NCBI GenBank assembly: GCA_028023455.1
Contig: JAQFVV010012404.1
Coordinates: forward strand, 15,177,000-15,240,999
Reading direction: 5' to 3'
DNA: 64,000 bases
From: Epiperipatus broadwayi
Lineage: Eukaryota > Onychophora > Udeonychophora > Euonychophora > Peripatidae
The first letter of the stretch is position 1, and the number at the start of each line of letters is the position of its first letter. Position numbers and translations under genes: made by a program. Under the pieces are notes generated by a model. That model was not told the origin of the DNA. It searched no databases and saw only the letters and a list, made by a program, of their open reading frames with translations. Below are positions 10,917-22,500 of this stretch, piece after piece.

Positions 10917-13659
10917 TTAAGGAAAATATTTTTTTATGAGGACTTTAGTGAATTGTTTAAAATCCAAATTAAAAACATCATCATTACCAAAATCTTTGTT
11001 ATAAGTTCTAGGTAAACGAAATAAAGGGGAAAATCTTAATACATCAGATTTACAATTTTTCAGTTCAAAAACATTATGAGTACGAGTATTATAATTTTTT
11101 TTTTAGTACCTAAGTTAGAAAGCAAATTAGATACAGAAATATTCTGGGAGATGAATTTATGAAGAAGTTTGAGATCTCTTGTTTTTCGTCTCAGTAGTAA
11201 ATCAATATAGTGTTCATTACTTAAACTATTTAATTTTGCAAATTTGTCAAAAACAGACTGAATTCTTATGATATCTGTCCTGTTATGAGGATTCCATATA
11301 ATTGAACCATACTCCAAGATGGGAAGAACTAAGGATATAAAAAGTTTAATCTTTGTAAATTTATTAAATGCTTTTCCATATCTGTAAATAGCTCCTACAA
11401 TTTTAAAAGATTTATTCACCATAAAATTAATGTGATTACGAAAAGATCCATTATTGGAAAATATTATTCCGAGATCTCTTTGATGATCATTTGTTATAAT
11501 TTTAGAGTCCCCAATATAATAGGAAAACCTTAAGACTTCAGATTTTCTAGAGTAAGAGACAATGGAGCACTTATCCATATTTATATCTATATAATTATAT
11601 TCACACCAATTCAAGAAATTATCTACATCACTTTGAAGTAAAAAACAGTCATTAATAGAATAAATATGCCTAAAAATTTTGCAATCATCTGCATAACATA
11701 GAAGATGTGAAAATTTAATGCATGTTTTTAGGTCATCAATGTATACATTAAATAATAAAGGTGCAAGAACACTGCCTTGAGGCACCCCAGTGAAGCAATA
11801 ATAAGGTAATGACAATTTACCATTAAACCTCACACAAGACATTCTATCCCTAAGAAAAGAGTCAAACCAATTAATTAATAATTTAGAAAAACCTAACCTA
11901 CAAAGCTTCTGAAGAAGAATTTTATGATTAACTCTATCAAAAGCCTTGGACATATCAAAATAAACAACATCTAACCTAGATTGATTCTCAATTGAATTTG
12001 AAATGTGATCAAAAATAGTTAGCAAATTTGTTTCAATGGACCTATTAGGCAAAAATCCATGCTGCTCTGGTGCCAAAACCTTAGAGACATCCAAGATAAT
12101 TTTATTATACAAACATCTTTCAAAAATTCGAGCAACAGTGTGTAGAATTGAAATAGGCCTATAGTCACTTACCAAATCTCGAGATCCTTTCTTAAAAATA
12201 GGAACAACTTTAGCAATTTTAAGGGATGTAGGAAAAGTACCATTTGCTAAAGAGCAATTAAAAATATGCAAAAGAGGAGAAGCAATGTATTCAGCACATC
12301 CTTTATAAATGAAAGCTGGAATATTGTCAAGGCCCACACTAGAATGTAATTTAAGCTGCCCAATAGCAAAAATAACATCAGATTCAATAAATGAATCCAA
12401 TGTTATTCTTTCTTCAACTAGATCATTATTTTCAGTCAAATCAGTAAAAGAATTAGATTGTTTAAAAAGCTCTGAGAAATAATGAGAAAAATCATCAGCA
12501 ACTAGATTAGAATTATTATTCTGTAATTTTTTTTTGTAATACCTAAATCCTTAACTAGAGACCAAAATTGCAAGGGATTATCAGAAATATGACTTTCAGT
12601 ATTTTGTATAAATTTTTGAAAATCTCTATGATATATAACCTTTGACAATCTTCTATAATTAATAAAATTGTTATAATAATTTAAGTTCTTAGTTTTCCAA
12701 TATTTACGATGATGAAATGATTTCCTTTTAATAATTTCTTTAAGAGAAACTGAAAACCAGCGAGGAAAACGTTTAGTTAAAAAAATTTTCTTAGGAATGT
12801 ATTTGTCAATTAGTTCACAAAATGATTGTTCAAAAAATCTCATACAAAAATCTACATCAGATGAAGAATACAAATTTTTCCAGTTAAAATTGGATAATTG
12901 TAAACAAAGACCCAAATAATTTCCTTTTCTGTAGTTTCTTTTCATAGTTTTAAAGGGACAGAGTCTATTAAATTTAATATTAATATAAAATTCTAAGGGA
13001 GGATGATGCAAGTCAATGGAAAAAGGAAGAGAAGAAGTAGTTAAACATTCAATTGTAGGAAAATTACTGAGAATATAATCCAATGTGTGATCATTAAAAT
13101 TGGTGTATGGATTAAATTGTTTTAAATTCAACAAATTGCAAAACCGAATCATTCTCAATGCTTTAGGTGAAAAAGAGACAGAATCTATGATAGTAGTACC
13201 CGAATATAAATCCGGAATATTAAAATCTCCGGTAATAATAAAATTATCATAGCCAATCAGAAAATCTTCAAGTGATGTCAAAAAATAATCAAACTCCAAC
13301 AACGACAAAGTGGGTTTGAGGTAAACATTACCCAAAATAAATTTAAAATTGTGATTTAAAGTAATTTCACACCATGTAGATTCACAAAAAGAAGAAGAAA
13401 AATAAAGTTCTTTATAAAAAACATCTTTATGAAGAGCAATCAGAGTACCACCACCTCGAGAAATATTATCCATAGATCTGTCAGTTCGCAAAATACTAAA
13501 TCTATCATCAAGAAAAGAACAATCAGGAAATTGTTGATTTAGCCAAGTTTCTGTAAGTAAAATAAGATCCAAATGTTCTGTTTCAAAAAATTGCTTTATT
13601 TGAACACATTTAGTTCTCATACCTCTGACATTCATATAAAAACAAGACAGCCCTACCAT
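10917..13659 (-). pseudogene. CR1 ORF2: APE endonuclease and reverse transcriptase, two A-run frame breaks
   Basis: About 914 codons if the breaks are ignored. Residues 1-230 are an APE-type endonuclease: FYMNVRGMRTK at the N-terminus, ILLTETWL, GDFNIPDL, and a decayed C-terminal catalytic box (LHHPPLEF where an SDH is usual). The RT follows: SDYRPISILHT, VVYFDMSKAFDRV, GVPQGSVLAPLLFN and the catalytic CYADDCKIF (near 11690). The tail NVFELKN...RFSPLFRLPRTYNKDF is the usual CR1 C-terminus. The frame breaks at 12527-12535 (T9 on the + strand) and again at 11095-11104 (T10). Each needs a one-base length change to restore continuity. EN nicks target DNA and RT copies the element RNA there. The frame starts 150 bp after ORF1. 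Confidence 0.85.
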
Positions 13660-13809
13660 ATTAAATTAAAAATAAATCAAAACAAATAAATAAATGATAT
13701 CAAGTAAAGAAAAATGTAAGTAAGTATAGTGAATAAAGAAAATAAGAAATAAAAGAAAATAAAGAAAATAAGAAATCAAAGAAAACAGAAAATAAATAAA
13801 TAAATACCA

Positions 13810-15816
13810 CTAAAGTTTTAAAGAATTAGCCAAAGTTCCATAAAAAAAACAAATGGAAGCACCACGAGGCCATAAATTGGAAGAGATTAAATCATTATGT
13901 TTATGAGCAGGAGCAGATATATAAAAGCAAGAAGATTTCAAGTTATACATATTAATTTCATGACATATGATCCTAGTTCTTAAACGTTTTTCAAGAAAGA
14001 CCTTAATATTATATGAATTAAGATTCACTGGCAAATTAGAAACAAAATATTTATTACATTTTGTATTAATATTATTAATAATATTATTATGAATTTTAGA
14101 AATACCAAACCCCCTTTCCACAGGTAGTCTACCTTTTTTACCAGAAGTTGAAAAAGAGCATCCCAAACCATTTCCCACATTAACCTCATTATCAATATAA
14201 TTGTTATATTTAGAGAAATGCGAATAATTTGCTCTATGAGTAAAAAAACCTCTATCAGCATTCGCTAGACAATTTTTTTTCCTGAAATTAGATTTAGAAA
14301 AGTCACCAGAAAAATTACTATTATACTTTTTTGGAACAGAATGTGAATATCCATCCTTCAATATATACTTTTTATCAGGAAAATTATCATAATATCCCAG
14401 CGATGAATTATTAACAGAAAAGCCAGAAAACTTGTTAAATTTTTCATCATCATTAAGTCTAGAAAATTGTTTTTGATATTTATCAGACTGCCTATAAATT
14501 TTAGTTTTATAAACTTTTCCTTTATTGTATCTTGTACGATTATCAATTCCACATCCAATATATTCATCACATGAATGAAAATCCTGATCTAATATCTTAT
14601 TATTACCTTTATAATCAACATTATAAATGCTATTGTTTTTATTTTTATCTTTTTTCCCAACACTGTTTTTATCTTTATCTCTAATAAAGAATGAGGACTT
14701 GGGCAACTTTTCTAAGGTATTATTACCCTTAAAAGATGAATTAACATCACCACCACAATCAACCTCAGCAATATCCCCCAAAACTTGTGTTTCCAATAAA
14801 TCACATTGTATACCTACATCACCAGAAATAACACCATCACCAATAGCTTTAGATTCCTTCACACCAAATTTTGCCATATTCATAATCATGCTATAAACTT
14901 CCTGAAGAGACATAGATTTTAATAATTCAAAAGTAAAACCAGCCAAGTCTACTTTTCTACTTTCCTTATCTTGAAGCAAATTAACTATATCCACATTAGA
15001 ACTAGAATTTAAACTCCTATCAATACCTAAATTATTATCACTTTTATCTTTAACACTATCTCTATTATAATTATCTCTTTCAGAAATATTATCAATATGT
15101 ATATCCGATTCCACATCTATAAGATCATTATTATTAACTATATCCACAGTAGAACTAGAATTTAAACTCCTATCAATAGCTAAATTATTATCACTATTAC
15201 CTTCAACACTATCTCCATTATATCTATCTCTTTCAGAAATATTTTCAATATGTATATCAGATTCCACATCTATAAGATCATTATTATCTGTTGACCTAAC
15301 ATTCCCAATATTCCTCATTTTATCCACAGACAATTGATTACCTTCTATACAACGGAAAAAACCCAAACCAACAGAATCAAAAATTTTTGCATCAGACCTG
15401 GACAAATTCAAACAAGATATATGAAAATACCCTTGACAAAAACCAGAGCACTTAATTCCATTATCCGCATCTGACAATTCTACATTACAATAAGTACATT
15501 TAACCCCAACTACATTTAAACCCAAACCATATGTAGAAGAATCCATTACTAAAACATCAGGATCATTACCAATATTAATATCAGCAAATGGTGTAGTAAG
15601 ATTATCTGAATTATCTATTTTGTGCTCAGTATTATAATAATGATTACAAAATTCACATATGAATTCCGGACCATTATCATTAAAGATTTTAAAATCACTT
15701 AATTTATAACAATCCAAATGATACTTTAGCCCACAAAAACCAGCGCACTTTAAATATTTTTGTCTGCCATAAATATTACATAAGCAGAGAGGACATCTGA
15801 CAGCAAAAGGTGCCAT
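13810..15816 (-). CDS. CR1 ORF1: PHD-finger gag-like protein
   Basis: 668 intact codons. Residues 9-59 form a PHD-type finger with Cys-X2-Cys, Cys-X3-Cys, His-X2-Cys and Cys-X2-Cys pairs (CPLCLC, CAGFCGLKYHLDC, CEFC). Residues 107-155 are a second finger (CTYC, CSGFCQGYFHISC) whose last Cys pair is reduced to one Cys (FFRCIEG). Residues 178-279 are a tandem duplication of a ~51-residue acidic unit beginning NNDLIDVESDIHI. The rest is N/K/S-rich and likely disordered, and the C-terminal ~80 residues look globular (KYFVSNLPVNLNSYNIKVFL). By analogy with other CR1 ORF1s it probably binds element RNA or chromatin during integration. It ends in TAG. The ATG at 15816 immediately precedes the first finger. 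Confidence 0.85.
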   Translation of the reverse strand: MAPFAVRCPLCLCNIYGRQKYLKCAGFCGLKYHLDCYKLSDFKIFNDNGPEFICEFCNHYYNTEHKIDNSDNLTTPFADINIGNDPDVLVMDSSTYGLGLNVVGVKCTYCNVELSDADNGIKCSGFCQGYFHISCLNLSRSDAKIFDSVGLGFFRCIEGNQLSVDKMRNIGNVRSTDNNDLIDVESDIHIENISERDRYNGDSVEGNSDNNLAIDRSLNSSSTVDIVNNNDLIDVESDIHIDNISERDNYNRDSVKDKSDNNLGIDRSLNSSSNVDIVNLLQDKESRKVDLAGFTFELLKSMSLQEVYSMIMNMAKFGVKESKAIGDGVISGDVGIQCDLLETQVLGDIAEVDCGGDVNSSFKGNNTLEKLPKSSFFIRDKDKNSVGKKDKNKNNSIYNVDYKGNNKILDQDFHSCDEYIGCGIDNRTRYNKGKVYKTKIYRQSDKYQKQFSRLNDDEKFNKFSGFSVNNSSLGYYDNFPDKKYILKDGYSHSVPKKYNSNFSGDFSKSNFRKKNCLANADRGFFTHRANYSHFSKYNNYIDNEVNVGNGLGCSFSTSGKKGRLPVERGFGISKIHNNIINNINTKCNKYFVSNLPVNLNSYNIKVFLEKRLRTRIICHEINMYNLKSSCFYISAPAHKHNDLISSNLWPRGASICFFYGTLANSLKL
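14985..15290 (-). repeat. In-frame 153-bp tandem duplication inside CR1 ORF1
   Basis: Two adjacent copies each encode a run starting DLIDVESDIHI and ending DRSLNSSS-VDIV. They differ at about 12 of 51 residues. The duplication preserves frame and adds a second acidic, serine-rich linker between the fingers and the C-terminal half. Confidence 0.8.
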
Positions 15817-16189
15817 TAATTATAATACAAAAATAAAAAAATATAACTATAAAATATACAAATTTTCCATTAACCTATACAAATCATATATATACACAAA
15901 ACTTTAAAAAAAAAAAAAAATTCACATCCAACATGTAAAAATCTGTAATATATTAAAGAGAGTAACTTCTTCTTTTCTCTCCTTCACTATTCTCAGATTC
16001 TCCAATATATATTAACAATGTCCAAAATAAAAATTGTTGAAAATATCAAAGTCACTATGTACTAATTATTAATAAAATGAAATTTTATGTTTCTGTTATT
16101 TAAAAATAAAATAATAGACATTAGAAATCCCATTGATTATGTTTCAAATAAAAACACATACAAAAAACCATGTTAAAAAAAAAAAAAAA
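15817..16189 (-). other. CR1 5' UTR proximal part
   Basis: Non-coding AT-rich stretch between the ORF1 ATG and the first tandem monomer. It has poly(A) runs on the + strand at 15905-15920 and 16174-16191 and a CT-rich patch (15968-15995). Confidence 0.5.
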
Positions 16190-17189
16190 AACTTGAGTCA
16201 TATAAATTAAACCATGATAATAGTTTCCAAAAATAAAAATAAGCTTCAGTAATAAAATTCTCCAGGCGTATTAGTTCTAAATGCAGATCACTTTAAAAAA
16301 AAAAACACTAAAAAATCCATTTACTTCTAAAATTCCAAAGGCTTAATTATATCTCAGTAAACAATCTATTAAAAAAAGCTATTAAAAGAAGCTATTCCAT
16401 TAAATAATATAAAGGTCAAAGCAGTTTTCAATGATGAATTATATTAGAACAATAGAAATGCTATAAAAAAAAACCCATGATAATATTTCCAAAAATAAAA
16501 TATAAGTTTCAGTAATAAAATTCTCCAGGCGTATTAGTTCTAAATTCAGATCACTTTAAAAAAATGACACTAAAAAATCCATTTACTTCTAAAATTCATT
16601 CCTTTAAATAATTTTAAGGTATTTCATTAAATAATTTTAAGGTCAAAGCAGTTTTCAATGATGAATTATATTAAAACAATAGAAATGCTAAAACACATTT
16701 TGATCCAATTCAATGTTACAGAAAATATAAGTTTCAGTAATAAAATTCTCCAGGCGTTTTAGTTCCAAAAGCAGATCACTTTAAAAAAAAAAAAAAAAAA
16801 ACACTAAAAAATCCATTTACTTCTAAAATTCCAAAGGCGTAATTATATCTCAGTAAACAATCTATTAAAAGAAGGTATTCCATTAAATAATTTTAAGGTC
16901 AAAGCAGTTTACAATGATGAATTATATTAGAACAATAGAAATGCTAAAAATCGTTAAAAAAAACACATTTTGATCCAATTCAATGTTACAGAAAATATGC
17001 TCATATTAATTCTTGATTAAAGGTTTATAAAATGTATAAGTCTGATCCAATTCAATGTTACAGAAAATATAAGTTTCAGTAATAAAATTCTCCAGGCGTT
17101 TTAGTTCCAAATGCAGATCACTTTAAAAAAAAAAAACACTAAAAAATCCATTTACTTCTAAAATTCCAAAGGCGTAATTATATCTCAGT
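16190..17189 (-). repeat. Tandem 5' monomers of the CR1 element (about 4 units)
   Basis: The landmark ttcagtaataaaattctccaggcgt recurs at about 16244, 16507, 16733 and 17063, so spacings are about 263, 226 and 330 bp. Each unit also carries gatcactttaaaa...cactaaaaaatccatttacttc, and most carry gatgaattatatta-aacaatagaaatgc. Units differ by internal deletions and poly(A) length. Tandem monomers directly upstream of ORF1 are known as promoter units in some LINEs (mouse L1, for instance); a promoter role here is inferred. Confidence 0.85.
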
Positions 17190-17190
17190 A

Positions 17191-17258
<68 letters not shown>
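17190..17258. repeat. (AAT)n microsatellite at the CR1 5' end
   Basis: About 23 uninterrupted AAT units begin exactly where the last CR1 monomer stops. The repeat unit and strand are the same as at 10613-10716. Confidence 0.95.
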
Positions 17259-17259
<1 letters not shown>

Positions 17260-19217
17260 GACCTTATCTCTATATACAGTACTTTTATTTTTAATTCAAA
17301 ACGTTAGAATTATTAAAAAAATAATCTCACTTTTAAAACTAATAGCACACTGCTTTCCTGACATGCTTACAATATGGAGTATTTATATTTTTAAAAACTA
17401 TTTTTCAAGGTGGATAAAGTTAGTCTTTAGCTAACATATTTATTGTCAGTATTGATTAGTAAATAACCAATTAGCTATTTTTAGCTAGAAAATAAAAGTT
17501 TCAAGAAAATTTGGGTAGATCATATAAATGTTAATAGTCTAACCATTAAGTAGAATATAACTGTAATAATGATTTAACTTTCAGAAGAATGTAAGAAATT
17601 TTACACCTTCAGGTAAGTTGATTAGTTTCCTTTTTGTTTTTTTATTATGTATAAGTGTAAATTTAATTTTATACTAAAACTAATATACAATATCTCAAAG
17701 TGTATTTTTGTTATTAATTCTTTAATCCCAATTATTTTCTCCATCCAAAGAATAAAAATATAACTATTGTTGATAAATAAAAGTAAATAATTGTAGGTCA
17801 TGTAATATTTAAGCACAAAAAGGGCAAATTGGGCACATTTACATTTAATAGAAGAAACTGAAACTAGTAAAAATGGATCCAGAACTTTTTTGTACTCATC
17901 TATCCAGGACAATTATTGCTGATGATAACTTTTATAAAAATTTTAATATCCAATTAACCACCTTAAAAACAATTGAAATAATTACAACCATAGAATTTTA
18001 ATTTTAATAATGTTCAATTTGGAATTAAAAATAAAAGAGGAGACATTTGTTCTGGATTTTATTATTAAATTATATTTGAAATTTTTTGAAATTAAGCATA
18101 TTTAGAAGTTTATTTCAGGAAGATAATATCTACTTAGGTGTCACTGAATCTCTTCATGGTTTTATCAAAGTTACACTAGACTTTTATGAGCATTTCTTTG
18201 CTTATCTAAATACGTGTCTATTCTCAACATGTTTCACCTTAGATTTGTTTTTAGAATATTACTTATATTGCACATATTAATAATGCAGTCCTGAAGTTCT
18301 TATACAAGCTAAACTGACATTGCTGACCTGTATTTGCTTCAATGTAATTGGTATTCTATAGACTTTCCTTATATTTTGCTTGATTACTAATTTAATGTAA
18401 ACTAGTGAATATTAATACTGACCTTTAACTTTTTTTACAATTCAAATATATCACAATATCTAAAGTAAATCATTTGTTCTTTTCTCCCTATAACCAAAAC
18501 ATCCCACAAAACATTTCATATTTATATTTGTATAAAAATTGTATTATTATATAATTATGTATATGTAAGTCTTATTTTATTTTTATTTACTTTTTCCAAT
18601 TAACTTTTCAATTATTGTATATTAATTTGGATGAAACCAGTTTAGTATTTATATCTTTGAATTATGATTAGGGAGGCCACCCTGTAGAACATTTGCAATT
18701 GTTGTAAACTTATAGGTAGTTGCTTCTATCAGCTTTATGAAACGATTATTTTTGAGAGGGAAAAAATCAAATAATCTGTGATAGATAAAAAAATTTTAAT
18801 AAATAATATTATTATCAAATTGCCGTATCTACACTTATTCTCTAAAAGTGCCTGTTCAGTATTTTTGATTAAGCTTGCAATTAAATAAGTTTAATTTAAA
18901 ATAAGCATTTTGATGGGCTTAAATTAAAAAATCATCTCACATCTGCTGTATATAACTAATATTAGCATCTTTCATTACCAATTTACATTCCAACTTTTTA
19001 TTAATTAAATAAAGTTTTGAATTAACATGCAATTCAATCTATTTCAAATTATGATCGTGTTTTATATCTTGCACTATCCACTTAATTTTTTTTTTTTTTT
19101 TCAGAATATATGTCTTGAGATAGAGGTTGATCAAACATTACAAAAATAGAAATTGCTATTATATTTTAGAATTAGATTTCAATTTAACTACTATATAAAT
19201 ATCTTTGTAATCTATTA
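17259..19217. other. AT-rich gene-free stretch
   Basis: Small open frames (17622-17912 on minus, 18086-18280 on plus) are low-complexity and have no recognisable motif. Confidence 0.45.
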
Positions 19218-19590
19218 TAAATTTGCACAGGACATATTAATGAATGTAAAATTAAAGCTATGATAAGAAGTATCAAAGACTTAAATAAATAGATGTTTGA
19301 AAATATTTATGATAATGAAGCTAATAAAAAAAATTATAATAACAGTTATTTATTTAATTTTTTGCAGGATGTTATTCTATCTACTAGACTAAACAATTAA
19401 TAATTTATTTTTTATTCTAAATTGTATTCTTTTTTAAAAATTGGTTTAAACATTGTAATTGTTATTATATATTTTTTTTTTTCATTAGCTTCATTATCAT
19501 AAATATTTTCAATCATCTATTTATTTAGGTCTGATACTTCTTATCATAGCTTAAATTTTACATTCATTAATATGTCCTCTGCAAATTATC
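19218..19590. repeat. Foldback repeat, ~128-bp arms
   Basis: 19218-19345 and 19461-19590 are inverted copies with a loop of about 115 bp. The left arm carries gacatattaatgaatgtaaa and gataatgaagctaat; the right arm carries their complements. Arms differ by a few substitutions and T-run length. No transposon ends were recognised. Confidence 0.8.
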
Positions 19591-22500
19591 ACAATGGACT
19601 ACCAGCTGAGAAAAATAAATCTCAATTTAATCCATTGAATGAAACAATTGGTTCCCAAATGTCATGTGGTTTCCCTAGAAGTTGATCGTAAAATTTATTG
19701 TATTTACTTATAATTTTTATTCTACATTCATTATAATTTTTATTTTTACATTTTATCATTTTGGATTTTTATTGTGTTTCAAAAGTAATTTTTAAATCTC
19801 TTTTTGCATTACCATGACTTATCAGATTAAAAAGACAAACAAACAATAGATAAAATGAGGGTCTTTCTCTTTAAAACCATCATTAATATTTTAATTATTT
19901 GATAAATTACATTAGAAATCCTGTATTCAATATTCATATATACTGATTATATGTCCACAATTTGAAAATAATATTAAATAAACTGGAAATTAGAAAAAAA
20001 AAAAAATCTTTCAATTTACTTTGTATACTAAGAATATGATTACAAAATATCACAAGAAAAAAGGCTTCTAAATTTTTTGATATTACTGGCGAATATATTC
20101 TTAAATTTTATCATTTTAAATTTATTTAAGCATTTACTCTTTTACATTTTATCATCATCAATTCCATCACAAGAAAAGCTCAAAAGTGATAATTTTATTT
20201 TGTTGATATCTTAATGCACATATGTATTCTGAATATATTGGCAATAATGCTTATATATATATATTGTAACCTTCAGCTTTTGTCTTAAAGCTGAATATCA
20301 CAGTTTATAGTAGCATAGTATTTAAAAAAATTTTTTTCAATAGTTTACTTTTTCTGATAAGCCAATTTTATCATTACTCAATAATAAATGTTTACATATC
20401 CAATTAAACAATTAAAAAAAATTGCCATTCTTATAACTTTAAAAATAATATTAAGAGCCAATTGATAATGTTTGAATCCCTTTAGTAGCTCTATTATAAT
20501 TTTTAAATGCTTACTCTTAAAGGTATTACTAATGTAAATTACTAGCTAATTTAATTTTAAAAATATTGAAATCAAAACTATTTTAGTTTAATTATTAGAG
20601 TTTATTAAAATGTAATATTAGTGTAAAACTTTAAAGACAAGCTCAAACCCTTAAGACTGTTGCTAATGCTTAAATTACCTGTAAAAATATTATATTTAAT
20701 CTTAATTGTAATAAAAATATTTTAATTAAATAATCTGAAATTTATTTGATTAAAAAAACTATAATTTTAAAGCTAAGAATGAAAAGAATGGGTTTATGAG
20801 TGTAGTTGCAAGCATGATAAAGCATTAATTTCTTCAAACACTTTCTTGTTAAATTTAATATCAAAGTTATTCTTAAACATCTTCATTTTAAAAAGATACA
20901 CTTTAAAATATTCTCAGATCTTCAATAAATTTTAAAAAATATTTAAAATGATTTAAGTTTTATTATGTAATATTTTTATTTATTGTAATACATTTTAATT
21001 TTCTAAATCATTTGTTTTTAAAAAATCATTTTAAAAATAATGTAATCATTAATTGATTGGTTATTTAAATTTTCAGTCTAGACCATCATCTCAAGAAGAT
21101 TCTAGAACTGTATTAATTGCTGTTTTTGCCAGTAAATTCTAAAAAAAATCTTAATCCTTTCATTAATTAGATCAACTGGGTGTAATCAAAATGTCAATTT
21201 CTAGCCATCAAAATTGGTCAAATGACTCATAATATATATAAAACTGGTGAATACACTTGCTCACACTTTCTTATTCTTGCTTACATATAGATACTTGCTT
21301 AAGAATAAATTAATTATTTTTTGTCTAAGTTGTAACTATTTTTAATTAATTTTATTATGTGTTAAAGTTTTAGAAAGAATGAATTTCTAAGTTAATCTCA
21401 TCCAGGCTTTTTGGCACTTAAAATTGCATGACAGGATATGCATTATGGGAAAGTCAACAGAATATTCAACATAAATGAAATTGTTTTCACTAGAATTAAA
21501 TACTTTGATGAATTTTGAGAAAAATGTCATTATCATTCCTGTTGCATAACTACTTTTATTAATTTTATTTTCTATACTATAGATAGATTTTATTACAGAA
21601 TTAAATTTAAAATATGCTGAAAGTATTGTAAATGTTAAAGATTTTATATTTTTATATCTATCTATTCTTTAAACAACTTTTATTTGAAGAATATTTCTTA
21701 AATTTTTTATATATTAAAAAGAAAAGGTTGTCTTCAGAATTAATTTATTTTAAATGAAAGTCTTTATAAATGTTTTGCTTGATTTCATGCATGTATCGAT
21801 AAGAAATAATTAATTTATTTTGAGCTTTTTCAAATGCAGTAGTTTTTTTGGAAAAATTATATTATTTGGATGCATATGTATTTTTAAAAATACATTATCA
21901 ATTAATGGCTTTAAATTTATATATCATACATTATTGTTATTATTATGAAACATTTACTTAAAGGATAACATTCATTTATTAAAAAAAAGGACAAATTATT
22001 TAAAAAGTTAGTCTTTAAAATGACATTCATTATTAATTAACAATGACATGAAATTGATTTACTCACTAAATATCTCTATTATGTCTACTTCAAAGTAAAT
22101 CAATAAAATATATTTTTGTAATGCATTGAAGTTAAACTTACTGACTTGTACTTTTAAATATATGTTTAGGAGATACCAATGGAAATTTATTTCTTTGAAT
22201 TTATTATTTCCAAAATTATTGGTTTTACTAATAGCTGGAATAAATTATAGTACATATAATTAAAGTGAGAATGTTCCTGAATTATAAGAATAAAAGTTTA
22301 TCTATGAACTGTTATCCTTCATATGTTCCAAAACATCTCTCTTTTTATTATTGTTATTAGAATTCTACTCTGTTCTAAAATTGTGATTTAAAAATTATTG
22401 CTTCTTAATGCCAATAACATATGTGCTTTCAAAAGATATGAGAAGTTAATACATTATACCTACATATTAAATATGCATTATTTTTGTGCTTTTATTCATG

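Larger units (their letters stand above)
10717..17189 (-). mobile_element. Near full-length CR1-clade LINE
   Basis: A non-LTR retrotransposon of about 6.5 kb on the minus strand. From its 5' end it has tandem 5' monomers (16190-17189), ORF1 with PHD fingers (13810-15816), ORF2 with APE endonuclease and RT (10917-13659), and a short 3' UTR ending in AATTGAATTGAATT-type units (10717-10738). Both flanks are (AAT)n microsatellite, so target-site duplications cannot be read. ORF1 is intact. ORF2 has only two frame breaks, both in A homopolymers, which suggests recent activity or assembly indels. CR1 assignment rests on the PHD-type ORF1, the YADD RT and the repeat-type 3' end instead of poly(A). 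Confidence 0.85.
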
